64,000 bases of DNA, from the NCBI GenBank assembly GCA_025357945.1, contig JANYLJ010000011.1:1-64000 (forward strand), given 5' to 3'. Below are positions 43,791 through 51,765 of the stretch, piece by piece (the stretch's first letter is position 1; every line of letters begins with the position of its first letter). The translations under genes and the position numbers were made by a program. A model generated the notes under the pieces. It made no database searches. It saw only the letters and a list, made by a program, of their open reading frames with translations, and was not told where the DNA came from. The DNA comes from Gemmatimonadota bacterium. Its GTDB lineage: Bacteria > Gemmatimonadota > Gemmatimonadetes > Gemmatimonadales > GWC2-71-9.

Positions 43791-44991
43791 GAGACGCGGC
43801 AGCTGCCAACCCTGCGAGTCTGCCGGTAGTCCACGCCCAGACAAAATTGTAGCCTCCAATCGGTCCGAAGGCATCCAGCAATTCGCCGGCGAGAAAGAGA
43901 CGCGGGTGCAGCTTGCTCTCGAGCGTGCGCGGATGGACCTCTTCGAGCGCCACGCCACCGCCGGTCACCTCCGCCTTCTGGTACCCCTCGTCGCCGGTCC
44001 ACGGCAGCGGGAAACGGGTGAGCAGTTCGATCAAGTGAAGCCGGGATGGGCGGGGGAGCTGGGCGAGGACCGTGCTCTCGGAAACTCCGGCCGCTGCCAG
44101 CAGGCGATCGACCAGGCGAACCGGCAGGTGGTGACGCAGGACGGTGGTCACCGCTTGCGGCGAGGGAACGAGCAGCGCTGCCCACGCATCGGCGTCGAAC
44201 CGGGTCCACTGCACCCGGAGTTGCGCCGGAGCGGCGCCGGCGAGACGGCCGCGCACAGCCACATGCGACACGTCGAGCACCGCCGGTCCGCTGTATCCGC
44301 GGTGGGTGAAGAGAAACCCGCCGGTCGCTTCGCGCCGTTCGCCGGCACTGGTCGCGGTAATCGTGACGTCGAGTGACACGCCCGCGAGGTCCGCGTACGC
44401 CGGTGGCTCAAGCGTGATCGGCGTCAGCGCCGGGTAGGTTGGCCGGATAGTGTGGCCGAGCTGGCCGAGCCGGTCCAGTCCGAATCCATCCGATCCGGTA
44501 GCGGGGACGGACAGGCCGCCGGTGGCGATGATTACGGCGTCGACCGGGAACCGCCGGTCGTCTGACGACGTGAGTTCCCAGCGACCGGTGCCGCGTTGTA
44601 ATCCGGTGATCCGGGTGTCGCCGACCCATTCGACTCCCCGGCTCCGGGCGAGCTGCACCAACGCATCACGAACGGCCCGAGACCGATTGGCGACCGGAAA
44701 GAGCTTGCCCGTTGCTTCTTCGAGCATGAGCGGGAGTGCGAGGTCCTGTTCGAAGAATTGGCGTTGCTCCGCAAGCGGCCAGCTGCGCAGGATCTTCCGC
44801 ATCGTGTTCGCCGACGACGCCGTCACGAAGCGTGTCTCGTCGAGGGTGCCGGGGAGCACGTTGCAGCGGCCGCCACCGGAAATCAGGATTTTCCGGCCGC
44901 CGTCGTGGGTCCGTTCCAGCAGCAGGACGCGACGCCCCGGGCCGGCGGCATGGACGGCGGCCATCAGGCCAGCCGCTCCGGCGCCGATCAC
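43786..44991 (-). CDS. BaiN/HI0933-type NAD(P)/FAD-dependent oxidoreductase
   Basis: 401 residues from a GTG at 44991. VIGAGAAGLMAAVHAA binds FAD; LISGGGRCNVLPG, IIATGGLSVPATGSDG and the C-terminal EVTGGGVALEEV...GELLDAFGPIGGYNFVWAW are signatures of the HI0933/BaiN family. Members include 3-dehydro-bile-acid reductases, but most have no known substrate. The usual leading strand residues (YPTVA) lie upstream of the GTG in frame, so the true start may be farther 5', though I see no other start codon with a ribosome site. Confidence 0.88.
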   Translation of the reverse strand: MIGAGAAGLMAAVHAAGPGRRVLLLERTHDGGRKILISGGGRCNVLPGTLDETRFVTASSANTMRKILRSWPLAEQRQFFEQDLALPLMLEEATGKLFPVANRSRAVRDALVQLARSRGVEWVGDTRITGLQRGTGRWELTSSDDRRFPVDAVIIATGGLSVPATGSDGFGLDRLGQLGHTIRPTYPALTPITLEPPAYADLAGVSLDVTITATSAGERREATGGFLFTHRGYSGPAVLDVSHVAVRGRLAGAAPAQLRVQWTRFDADAWAALLVPSPQAVTTVLRHHLPVRLVDRLLAAAGVSESTVLAQLPRPSRLHLIELLTRFPLPWTGDEGYQKAEVTGGGVALEEVHPRTLESKLHPRLFLAGELLDAFGPIGGYNFVWAWTTGRLAGLAAAASL

Positions 44992-45111
44992 GGCGACGGT
45001 GGGGTACCTGGTTTCATCGGTGTGACGGGGGATAGTCGACCCTTCGGCGACGGGAACGAGCGGGCGATGGTGCGTTTAGAATTGTAGTAGCGTGCGCGGG
45101 GCGGAAGCTCG

Positions 45112-48100
45112 GTGGCCCGCCCCACGCCCATGTCCCGAGGTGAGATGCCCGATCAAGGCAACACCGCACCCGTCTTCAGCGAGCCGACCGGGCGGCGCTG
45201 GCAGCGAGTGCGGGTCGGTGCGATTCTCCTCGGGGCTGCCAGCATCCTGGCCGTGCTCGGGCTGATCGCGGCCGCGCTGCTCCCGCCAGTGTTACCGCAT
45301 TCCAACGCCTTCGATCCGTCTGCCAAGAGTCGCCCGGCCGTCAGCAGTGCCAAGTCGGCGCAAGCGCACGCAGCCGCGCGCGGGCGCCTCTATCGCGCCT
45401 TGCGCAACGCCCAACAAGTTCCGAGCGCCCGTTCGGGCGCGACCAAGCCACCCCGCACCGGTCCGGCGGCCACCGATTCAATCCTGGCCGGATTTTACGT
45501 CGACTGGGACGAGCACTCGTTCGAATCGCTGCGCGCGCATCTCCACCGAATGGACTGGGTGATCGCCGAGTGGGCGTTCATCGCCGAGTCAGGCGACACG
45601 CTGCGGGTGGTTCCCGATTCCCGGAACATCATGGACCTCATCGCAAAGGCGCCCAAGGATCTGCGGCCGAAGGTGCTGCTGATGGTGAGCAATGTCCGGG
45701 AGGACTCGTCGGGCCGGTTCGGCGGCGTGCCCACGGCGCGCTTGCTCACCAACCCGGCGGCGCGTCGCCTCGCGGCCGAGCGACTCGCCGTCGCGGTGCA
45801 GGACCGGGGCCTGGCGGGCGTGACGGTCGATTTGGAGAACATTCCCGACGAACTGTTGCCGCAGCTCGGCCTCTTTCTCGATGAGCTCCGGGTCGCGATG
45901 CCCCCCGGTTCGTTGCTCACTCAGGCGATTCAGGACTACCTCCCGCCGGAATGGATCAAGAAGTACGCGGACAAGTGCGATCGACTGATCCTGATGCTCT
46001 ACGACCAGCACTACCAGAAGAGCGATCCCGGCCCGGTGGCCGGACGCGGCTGGTACACGGAAATGGCCGACAGCTTCCTCGCGGTGGTGCCGCCGGGCAA
46101 GGCGATGATGGGGATCGGCGCGTACGGCTACGACTGGAGCGACGCGGGTGCGACGGGACAGTTCAACGCCGTCACGGTGCCGGACGTGTGGCAGAGTGCG
46201 CGCCAATACAACGTGCTGCCGATGTTCGACACCGACGTGAGCAATCCGTACCTCTCGTGGACCGACGAGAACTCGGTCGACCACTTCATCTGGTATCTCG
46301 ACGCCACCACTGCCGCCGACCAGATCCGGATCGCGCGATCTCGCGGCGTCACCTCGGCGGCGATCTGGAAGCTCGGCGGCGAGGATCCGTCGCTGTGGCG
46401 AATGTTCGGCCGCCACGGCGAGATGCACTCGCTCGACTCGATCAATACGATTGATCCGGGGTACAACGTGCGCTTCACCGCCCCCGGCGAGTTGCTCCGG
46501 ATCGTGAATCGGTCGTCTCGGGGGGGACGGCACATCGAGTATGATAGCACCGGGACGATCACCAGCATCGCCTACGACAGCGTGCCGCGGGAGTGGGTGG
46601 TCGATCGCACCGGCCACAAGGACCATGAGGTCGCGCTGACATTCGACGATGGGCCCGATTCGCGCTGGACGGGGAAGATCCTCGACACGCTCAAGTCACG
46701 CCACGCGCCGGCAACTTTCTTCGTGATCGGCGGCGCGGCAACGAAGGAGATGCGGCTCACGCGGCGGATCATGCAGGAGGGTCATGAGGTCGGGAACCAT
46801 ACGTTCACGCATCCGAATCTCGCGATCACCTCCCGGTGGTGGACCCGTTTCGAGATGGATGCCACCCAGCGCCTGTTCGAGGCGATTCTCGGCCGGCGCA
46901 CCATCCTGATGCGCACGCCGTATCTTGGCGACAACGATCCCAGTACACCGGAGGAGCTGGTGCCGATCGCGATCGCCACCGAACTGGGATACATCACGGC
47001 CGGCCTGAGCATCGACGGCGAGGACTGGCGCAAGGAAACGCTGGCCGATTCGATCGTGGCAAATGTGCTGCGTGGTCGCGAGATTGGCCGCCTGTCGGAC
47101 ACCGGCAACGTGGTGCTGCTGCACGACGGTGGTGGCGACCGCTCCCGGACGGTGGCCGTGCTCGGCCGCCTGATCGATTCCTTGCGGGCGCGCGGGGACA
47201 CGCTGGTGACACTCGGCCAACTCGCCGACCTGCCGCCGGACGTCGTGATGCCACCGGTGACCGGTGGTACGTCGTTCACTCGATTCCTGTTGCTCGGAGT
47301 TTTTCTCGCCATTGGCGGGATGCAGGTCGCCTTCAAGTTCATCTTCTACATCGCGATCATCCTGGCGATGAGTCGGCTGACGATTGTCCTGATCCTGGCC
47401 GCCGTCCAGCGGTTCAACCGTCGGCGCCATCGGCCCGGATACGCGCCCGCCGTGAGCGTGATCATCCCGGCCTTCCGTGAAGAGGCCGTGATCGTGCCAA
47501 CGGTCAAGTCGCTCCTGGTCCAGGATTACGAGGGGACGATCGAGGTGCTGGTCGTGGACGACGGGTCGCCCGACGACACCTACGGTGCCACCCAGCGCGC
47601 GTTCGGCGATGACCCACGGGTGCGCATCCTCACCAAGGCGAATGGCGGCAAGGCGAGTGCGCTCAACTATGGCATCCAGTTCGCGACTGGGGAGATCATT
47701 GTCGCACTGGATGCCGACACGCTGTTCGATCCGGATGCGGTCACATACCTGATCGCGCCGCTGGCGGACCCGCACGTTGGTGCCGTGGCGGGGAACGCGA
47801 AGGTCGGCAACCGGATCAACCTGGTGACGCGCTGGCAGGCGCTCGAATACGTGACGTCGCAAAACCTCGATCGTCGCGCTTTCGCGCTGCTGGATTGCAT
47901 CATGGTGGTTCCCGGTGCGATCGGTGCGTGGCGCAAGTCGTTGGTGCTCGAAGTGGGAGGCTTCTCCAACGACACGCTCGCCGAGGATCAGGACCTGACG
48001 CTGTCGATCGGGCGCGGTGGGTATCGTGTGGCGTACGCGGATCGCGCCATCGCCTGGACCGAAGCCCCGGACACGATCGGCGGTCTGGCCAAGCAACGGT

Positions 48101-48567
48101 TCCGCTGGGCGTTCGGCACGCTGCAATGCGCGTGGAAGCACCGCGACCTGCTGTTCCGGCGGGGCGCCGGTACGCTCGGCCTCGTGGCGTTGCCGAACGT
48201 CTGGATCTTTCAGCTCTTCTTCTCGATCATCGCGCCGCTCGCGGACCTGATTTTCGTCGTCTCGCTGGTTGGCGTGTTCCTGATGTTCCATGAGCACAAC
48301 ACCACCTACGCGGTCGATTCGCTCAGCAAGATCGTCGGCTGGTACGGCATCTTCATCGCGGTGGACTGGCTGGCGGCCACGCTGGCGTTCCTGATGGAGC
48401 CGGGCGAAGACCGCCGGCTCACCTGGCTGGTATTCCTGCAGCGCTTTGTCTATCGCCAGGTGATGTACTGGGTCGTCCTTCGCTCCATGGTGGCGGCGCT
48501 GCGAGGTGGACTCGTCGGCTGGGGCAAGCTCGATCGGAAGGCCACCGTTGGACCGCGCACCGGATGA
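45112..48567 (+). CDS. Three-module GH18-like / NodB deacetylase / GT2 polysaccharide synthase
   Basis: 1151 residues from the GTG at 45112 (ATG at 45130 or 45145 also possible). Order: membrane anchor about 33-60; GH18-like domain about 125-440 (LAGFYVDWDEHSFES, GVTVDLENIPDE with catalytic-type Asp/Glu); NodB polysaccharide deacetylase about 505-710 (ALTFDDGPD, GHEVGNHTFTHPN, VVLLHDGGGDRS); a membrane segment near 725-765; GT2 synthase about 780-1010 (VSVIIPAFREEAV, VVDDGSPDDTY, ALDADTLFD, AEDQDLTLS, KQRFRWAFGTLQ); then three or four C-terminal helices. A plausible topology puts hydrolase and deacetylase outside and the synthase inside. This would make, N-deacetylate and trim an amino-sugar polymer, similar in logic to PgaC plus PgaB. 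Confidence 0.88.
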   Translation: MARPTPMSRGEMPDQGNTAPVFSEPTGRRWQRVRVGAILLGAASILAVLGLIAAALLPPVLPHSNAFDPSAKSRPAVSSAKSAQAHAAARGRLYRALRNAQQVPSARSGATKPPRTGPAATDSILAGFYVDWDEHSFESLRAHLHRMDWVIAEWAFIAESGDTLRVVPDSRNIMDLIAKAPKDLRPKVLLMVSNVREDSSGRFGGVPTARLLTNPAARRLAAERLAVAVQDRGLAGVTVDLENIPDELLPQLGLFLDELRVAMPPGSLLTQAIQDYLPPEWIKKYADKCDRLILMLYDQHYQKSDPGPVAGRGWYTEMADSFLAVVPPGKAMMGIGAYGYDWSDAGATGQFNAVTVPDVWQSARQYNVLPMFDTDVSNPYLSWTDENSVDHFIWYLDATTAADQIRIARSRGVTSAAIWKLGGEDPSLWRMFGRHGEMHSLDSINTIDPGYNVRFTAPGELLRIVNRSSRGGRHIEYDSTGTITSIAYDSVPREWVVDRTGHKDHEVALTFDDGPDSRWTGKILDTLKSRHAPATFFVIGGAATKEMRLTRRIMQEGHEVGNHTFTHPNLAITSRWWTRFEMDATQRLFEAILGRRTILMRTPYLGDNDPSTPEELVPIAIATELGYITAGLSIDGEDWRKETLADSIVANVLRGREIGRLSDTGNVVLLHDGGGDRSRTVAVLGRLIDSLRARGDTLVTLGQLADLPPDVVMPPVTGGTSFTRFLLLGVFLAIGGMQVAFKFIFYIAIILAMSRLTIVLILAAVQRFNRRRHRPGYAPAVSVIIPAFREEAVIVPTVKSLLVQDYEGTIEVLVVDDGSPDDTYGATQRAFGDDPRVRILTKANGGKASALNYGIQFATGEIIVALDADTLFDPDAVTYLIAPLADPHVGAVAGNAKVGNRINLVTRWQALEYVTSQNLDRRAFALLDCIMVVPGAIGAWRKSLVLEVGGFSNDTLAEDQDLTLSIGRGGYRVAYADRAIAWTEAPDTIGGLAKQRFRWAFGTLQCAWKHRDLLFRRGAGTLGLVALPNVWIFQLFFSIIAPLADLIFVVSLVGVFLMFHEHNTTYAVDSLSKIVGWYGIFIAVDWLAATLAFLMEPGEDRRLTWLVFLQRFVYRQVMYWVVLRSMVAALRGGLVGWGKLDRKATVGPRTG

Positions 48568-48650
48568 GTCCCACGGTTCCCGAACGCCAGCGCCGATCGC
48601 CTTTGATCCGTCGCCGACAGAAAACGAATGATCGAAGGAGGAGGAAGTGC

Positions 48651-49043
48651 CTACGCGGCGTCTGCCGCCGCCGCGAGCAACTCGGCGGCCGCTTTCGCGT
48701 GAGGAACCAGCGACAACACGTTTCCCTTGCGCAACTTCAGCCGGCCCGTGAGTGCAGCGGTCGCCGGCGTAGTGCGGGCCGCGACGAGGTCCGACCACGT
48801 GGCGGGTGCCGCGGCGAGCACGTAGTCGGCAGCGTCTTCGTCGAGTGGGTTGCCATTGCGGGCCTCGGTGCAACGGCCGGAATCGACCACAACCCACGTG
48901 CTCCGATCGGTTCCGTCGTCATCGGTTTCGATCAGCAGCAGCCGACCCGTCCACGCTTTGGCGGCGTCGGCGAAGCTCGGCGAGCTATTCAGGCGTTGCT
49001 GCCACGACGTGATGCCAGCGGGGGAGAAGAGATCCATCCACAA
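48651..49043 (-). CDS. SCP2 sterol-carrier-like domain protein
   Basis: A 130-residue protein resembling the SCP2/sterol-binding fold: central STWVVVDSGRC, a helix ADYVLAAAPATWSDLVAAR, and the C-terminal ALTGRLKLRKGNVLSLVPHAKAA. Such domains bind lipids or act as modules in thiolases or other enzymes. Two bases separate its start from the DUF4097 stop, so the two are cotranscribed. No signal peptide. Confidence 0.72.
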   Translation of the reverse strand: MWMDLFSPAGITSWQQRLNSSPSFADAAKAWTGRLLLIETDDDGTDRSTWVVVDSGRCTEARNGNPLDEDAADYVLAAAPATWSDLVAARTTPATAALTGRLKLRKGNVLSLVPHAKAAAELLAAAADAA

Positions 49044-49045
49044 AA

Positions 49046-49810
49046 CTACCGCTTCCGCAGAACGATCCCCCCGTTGACCGTTTCGATCTTCAGCTTCCGG
49101 CCGCCGGCACCGATGCGCCCCTTGAACGATTTCGGGCCGAAGCCCTGGTCAATCGTGATCGGGAAGATGCTGTTGATGTTGCCGCTGACCGTCCCGCCAC
49201 TCACGTCGGCGCTGAGGTCTGCCGGGAAGGTGAGTTCCACCGATCCGTTCACGGTCTGAACCGACAGGGTCCCTTGCCAGGTTGCACCACCAAAGATGGC
49301 GACGATCTTGCCGTTGACGGTCTCCAGCAACGAGGCCCCCACGCCGTCGAAGATCACGTCGCCGTTTACCGTTTTGATCTTCGAGTCCGCATCCCCGCCG
49401 GTCACCGTCACGTTGCCGTTGACATCGTCGACGGCCAACTTCGCTCCAGCCGGAACGCGCACGACGTAGTGCATCTGGACGTCGAAGCCGCTGTTGAGGC
49501 CGGTAGTGTTGTTGCCGCCGTCGCAGCTGCGGCGGTTCGGATCGTGGTTGATGTAGATCGTGCAGACGTGCATGCCGTTGCCGCCGTCCGCCATGATTGC
49601 TTTCACCATGGTTCCGTCGCCCTTCTTGACGGTCTTGGTGACGGTGACCTCCGCCATACGTCCCGCGGCACGGGTGACCTCGATGTTGCCGTTGATATTG
49701 GAGATCTCCACCCGGTCGCCGGCAGCGAGGTTCTTGGTGAAGTGGTAGTCCTGGGGGGGGAGGGTGGCCGCGGTGGCGAGCGCCGTGGCGAGCAGGAGAT
49801 AGGTTCGCAT
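49046..49810 (-). CDS. DUF4097-family beta-helical envelope protein
   Basis: 254 residues with a short signal peptide (MRTYLLLATALATAATLP). The family pattern is visible as repeating V-N-G strands (ISNINGNIEVTR, DVNGNVTVTGG, TVNGDVIFDGV, TVNGKIVAIF, TVNGSVELTFP, TVNGGIVLRKR), which stack in a single-stranded beta-helix. Role unknown. An insert with two Cys (HVCTIYINHD, RRSCDGG) may be disulfide-linked. Divergent from the amidase, 110 bases between starts. Confidence 0.82.
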   Translation of the reverse strand: MRTYLLLATALATAATLPPQDYHFTKNLAAGDRVEISNINGNIEVTRAAGRMAEVTVTKTVKKGDGTMVKAIMADGGNGMHVCTIYINHDPNRRSCDGGNNTTGLNSGFDVQMHYVVRVPAGAKLAVDDVNGNVTVTGGDADSKIKTVNGDVIFDGVGASLLETVNGKIVAIFGGATWQGTLSVQTVNGSVELTFPADLSADVSGGTVSGNINSIFPITIDQGFGPKSFKGRIGAGGRKLKIETVNGGIVLRKR

Positions 49811-49920
49811 TTGAGTGTTGTCCTTGGCAGAAATGGTTGTTGGCGCGATCTTCCGAATAATAGGACGATTGATGCCGACCCAAAGGTTGCAATCGACCCC
49901 CGCCCGCCCCCGGAGCCAGC

Positions 49921-51690
49921 ATGTCCTCGTTCGTCGATCGCCGTGGCTTCGTGGCCGCCTGCGCCGCCGCCGGCCTCCCGCTCGACCTTTCCCACCGGCT
50001 GTGGGCCGAGGCGGCGCCGAGGACCGCCGCGGGCGGGGCCGTCAGGCTCGACGCGATTACGAAGGAACAGATCGTGGCGGCGGAGAACGTCCTCGGCCTT
50101 GCCTGGCGCGACAAGGACCGCGACTTGATGCTGCGCACATTGCAGCAGAATCTGAACGGCTACACGGCGCTGCATGCGATACCGTTGCCAAACCCGGTGC
50201 CACCAGCCTTCCACTTCGATCCGGTTCCGCTCGGCAAGCTCCCCGTGGGGCAGCCGGCGACCCTCAGGCACGGCGGCAAGGCGGCCCCCGCACCGAAGGC
50301 TCCGACGACCGAATCGGACTGGGCGTATGCCGGCGTGGCCACGTTGAGCCGATTGATCCACTCGCGCGCCGTGACGTCGCGGCAGTTGGTGGAACGTTCA
50401 CTGGCGCGGATCGAGCAGTACACACCCGAACTGCTGTGCGTCATCACGTCGACAACGGAGCGGGCGCTGGAGCAGGCGGATCGCATGGACGCCGAGGCGA
50501 AGGCGGGGAGGTTTCGTGGGCCGCTGCACGGAATCCCCTACGGGGCGAAGGATCTGTTCTCGGTACCGAAATATCCGACGACCTGGGGCTCGCCGATCTA
50601 CAAGGATCAGGTGCTCGATGTGACCGCTGCCGTGGTGGAAAAGCTCGATGCCGCCGGCGCTGTCCTCGTCGCCAAGACGTCGCTCGGCGAGTTCGCGCAG
50701 AATGACGGCTGGTTCGGCGGGCAGACCAAGAACCCGTGGAACACTACCCAAGGCTCAAGTGGTTCGTCGGCCGGATCGGCAAGCGGTGTCGCAGCGGGGC
50801 TCTACCCATTCGCCATTGGTACCGAGACGCAGGGATCGATCATCTCGCCGTCGACGCGATGCGGGGTGAGCGGACTGCGGCCCACCTACGGCCGTGTGTC
50901 GCGCCATGGTGCAATGGCGCTGTCGTGGACGATGGACAAGGTCGGGCCCATCGCCCGGAGCGCCGAGGATCTGGCGCTGGTGTTCGCGGCGATTCATGGC
51001 GCCGATTCTCGCGACCCATCCGCGCGCTCGATGCCGTTCGATTTTGATCCCGCGATGCCGCTGTCGAAGATCCGGATCGGGGTGACGCAGAGCATGTTGC
51101 AGGCGCCGGATACTGCCGCGATGCGTGCGGCTGCGGCGGGTGAAGGCGGTCGGGGCCGCGGCGGGAGTCCTGAGTCCGCAGTGGCGAACTATCAGGCAGC
51201 CAAGGCCGTACTGGACGCACTGAGGAAGCAGGGCGCCAACCTCATTCCGGTGACCTGGCCGACCGAGCCGCCAACCAACGCGATGTCGTGCATCCTGAAT
51301 GTTGAAGCAGGGGCGGCGTTCGCGGCGATCACCCGCGACAACACAGTCGACCAGGTGCTGATCCAGGCGCAGTGGCCGAACACGTTCCGCGCGGCGACCT
51401 TCGTTTCCGCGGTGGACTACGTCCTGGCGAATCGCGCCCGCACGCTGCTGATCCAGAAGTACGACGAGTTCTTCAAGGACATCGATGTGGTGGTTGGCGG
51501 CGGGAATCTCGCGGCGACCAATCTTTCCGGGCACCCACAGGTGGTCGTGCCGACAGTTGTCGACGAAACCGCGAATCAAGGCGTCTCGTTTGTGGCGGCG
51601 CTCTACCGCGAGGACCTCGTGCTGCGGCTGGCACACGCGTGGCAGACCGCGAGCGACATCCACCTCAAGCGGCCGCCGAAGTATTCGTAG
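49921..51690 (+). CDS. Amidase-signature hydrolase with Tat signal
   Basis: 589 residues. A twin-arginine-like leader (VDRRGFVAACAAAGLPL) predicts export. Amidase signature: Lys210 in GIPYGAKDLF, cis-Ser within TQGSSGSSAGSASG (279-280), and nucleophile Ser306 in GTETQGSIIS. It cleaves amide bonds; the substrate is unknown. Unusual insert at about 395-410 (GEGGRGRGGSP) is low-complexity. It ends beside a 15-base inverted repeat. Confidence 0.88.
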   Translation: MSSFVDRRGFVAACAAAGLPLDLSHRLWAEAAPRTAAGGAVRLDAITKEQIVAAENVLGLAWRDKDRDLMLRTLQQNLNGYTALHAIPLPNPVPPAFHFDPVPLGKLPVGQPATLRHGGKAAPAPKAPTTESDWAYAGVATLSRLIHSRAVTSRQLVERSLARIEQYTPELLCVITSTTERALEQADRMDAEAKAGRFRGPLHGIPYGAKDLFSVPKYPTTWGSPIYKDQVLDVTAAVVEKLDAAGAVLVAKTSLGEFAQNDGWFGGQTKNPWNTTQGSSGSSAGSASGVAAGLYPFAIGTETQGSIISPSTRCGVSGLRPTYGRVSRHGAMALSWTMDKVGPIARSAEDLALVFAAIHGADSRDPSARSMPFDFDPAMPLSKIRIGVTQSMLQAPDTAAMRAAAAGEGGRGRGGSPESAVANYQAAKAVLDALRKQGANLIPVTWPTEPPTNAMSCILNVEAGAAFAAITRDNTVDQVLIQAQWPNTFRAATFVSAVDYVLANRARTLLIQKYDEFFKDIDVVVGGGNLAATNLSGHPQVVVPTVVDETANQGVSFVAALYREDLVLRLAHAWQTASDIHLKRPPKYS

Positions 51691-51692
51691 CG

Positions 51693-51761
51693 GTGTCATC
51701 CCGAGCGAAGCGAGGGATCGCCTTGGCACCGGCGGGTCCGTCGCGGCGCTCGGGATGACAC
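51693..51761. repeat. 15-base perfect inverted repeat, REP-like
   Basis: GTGTCATCCCGAGCG at 51693-51707 and its exact complement at 51747-51761 flank a 39-base centre. It fills the gap between the convergent amidase and GWxTD-like genes. The TGTCATCCCGAG unit is known as a dispersed palindrome in several bacterial groups. It may act as a bidirectional terminator. Confidence 0.8.
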
Positions 51762-51765
51762 GCTG

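Noticed and set aside
43464-43829. Plus-strand open frame of 121 codons after YceI
   Set aside because: Third-position GC bias and protein-like composition favour the minus strand over the same bases.
48635-48750. Strong ribosome-site-like AAGGAGGAGG followed by GTG at 48647
   Set aside because: The resulting frame is short, basic and low-complexity and lies antisense to the SCP2-like gene.
46696-48897. 733-codon minus-strand open frame opposite the polymer synthase
   Set aside because: It is antisense to a protein with clear GT2 and NodB motifs. Its composition (Arg, His, Asp-rich) is typical of GC-rich antisense frames.
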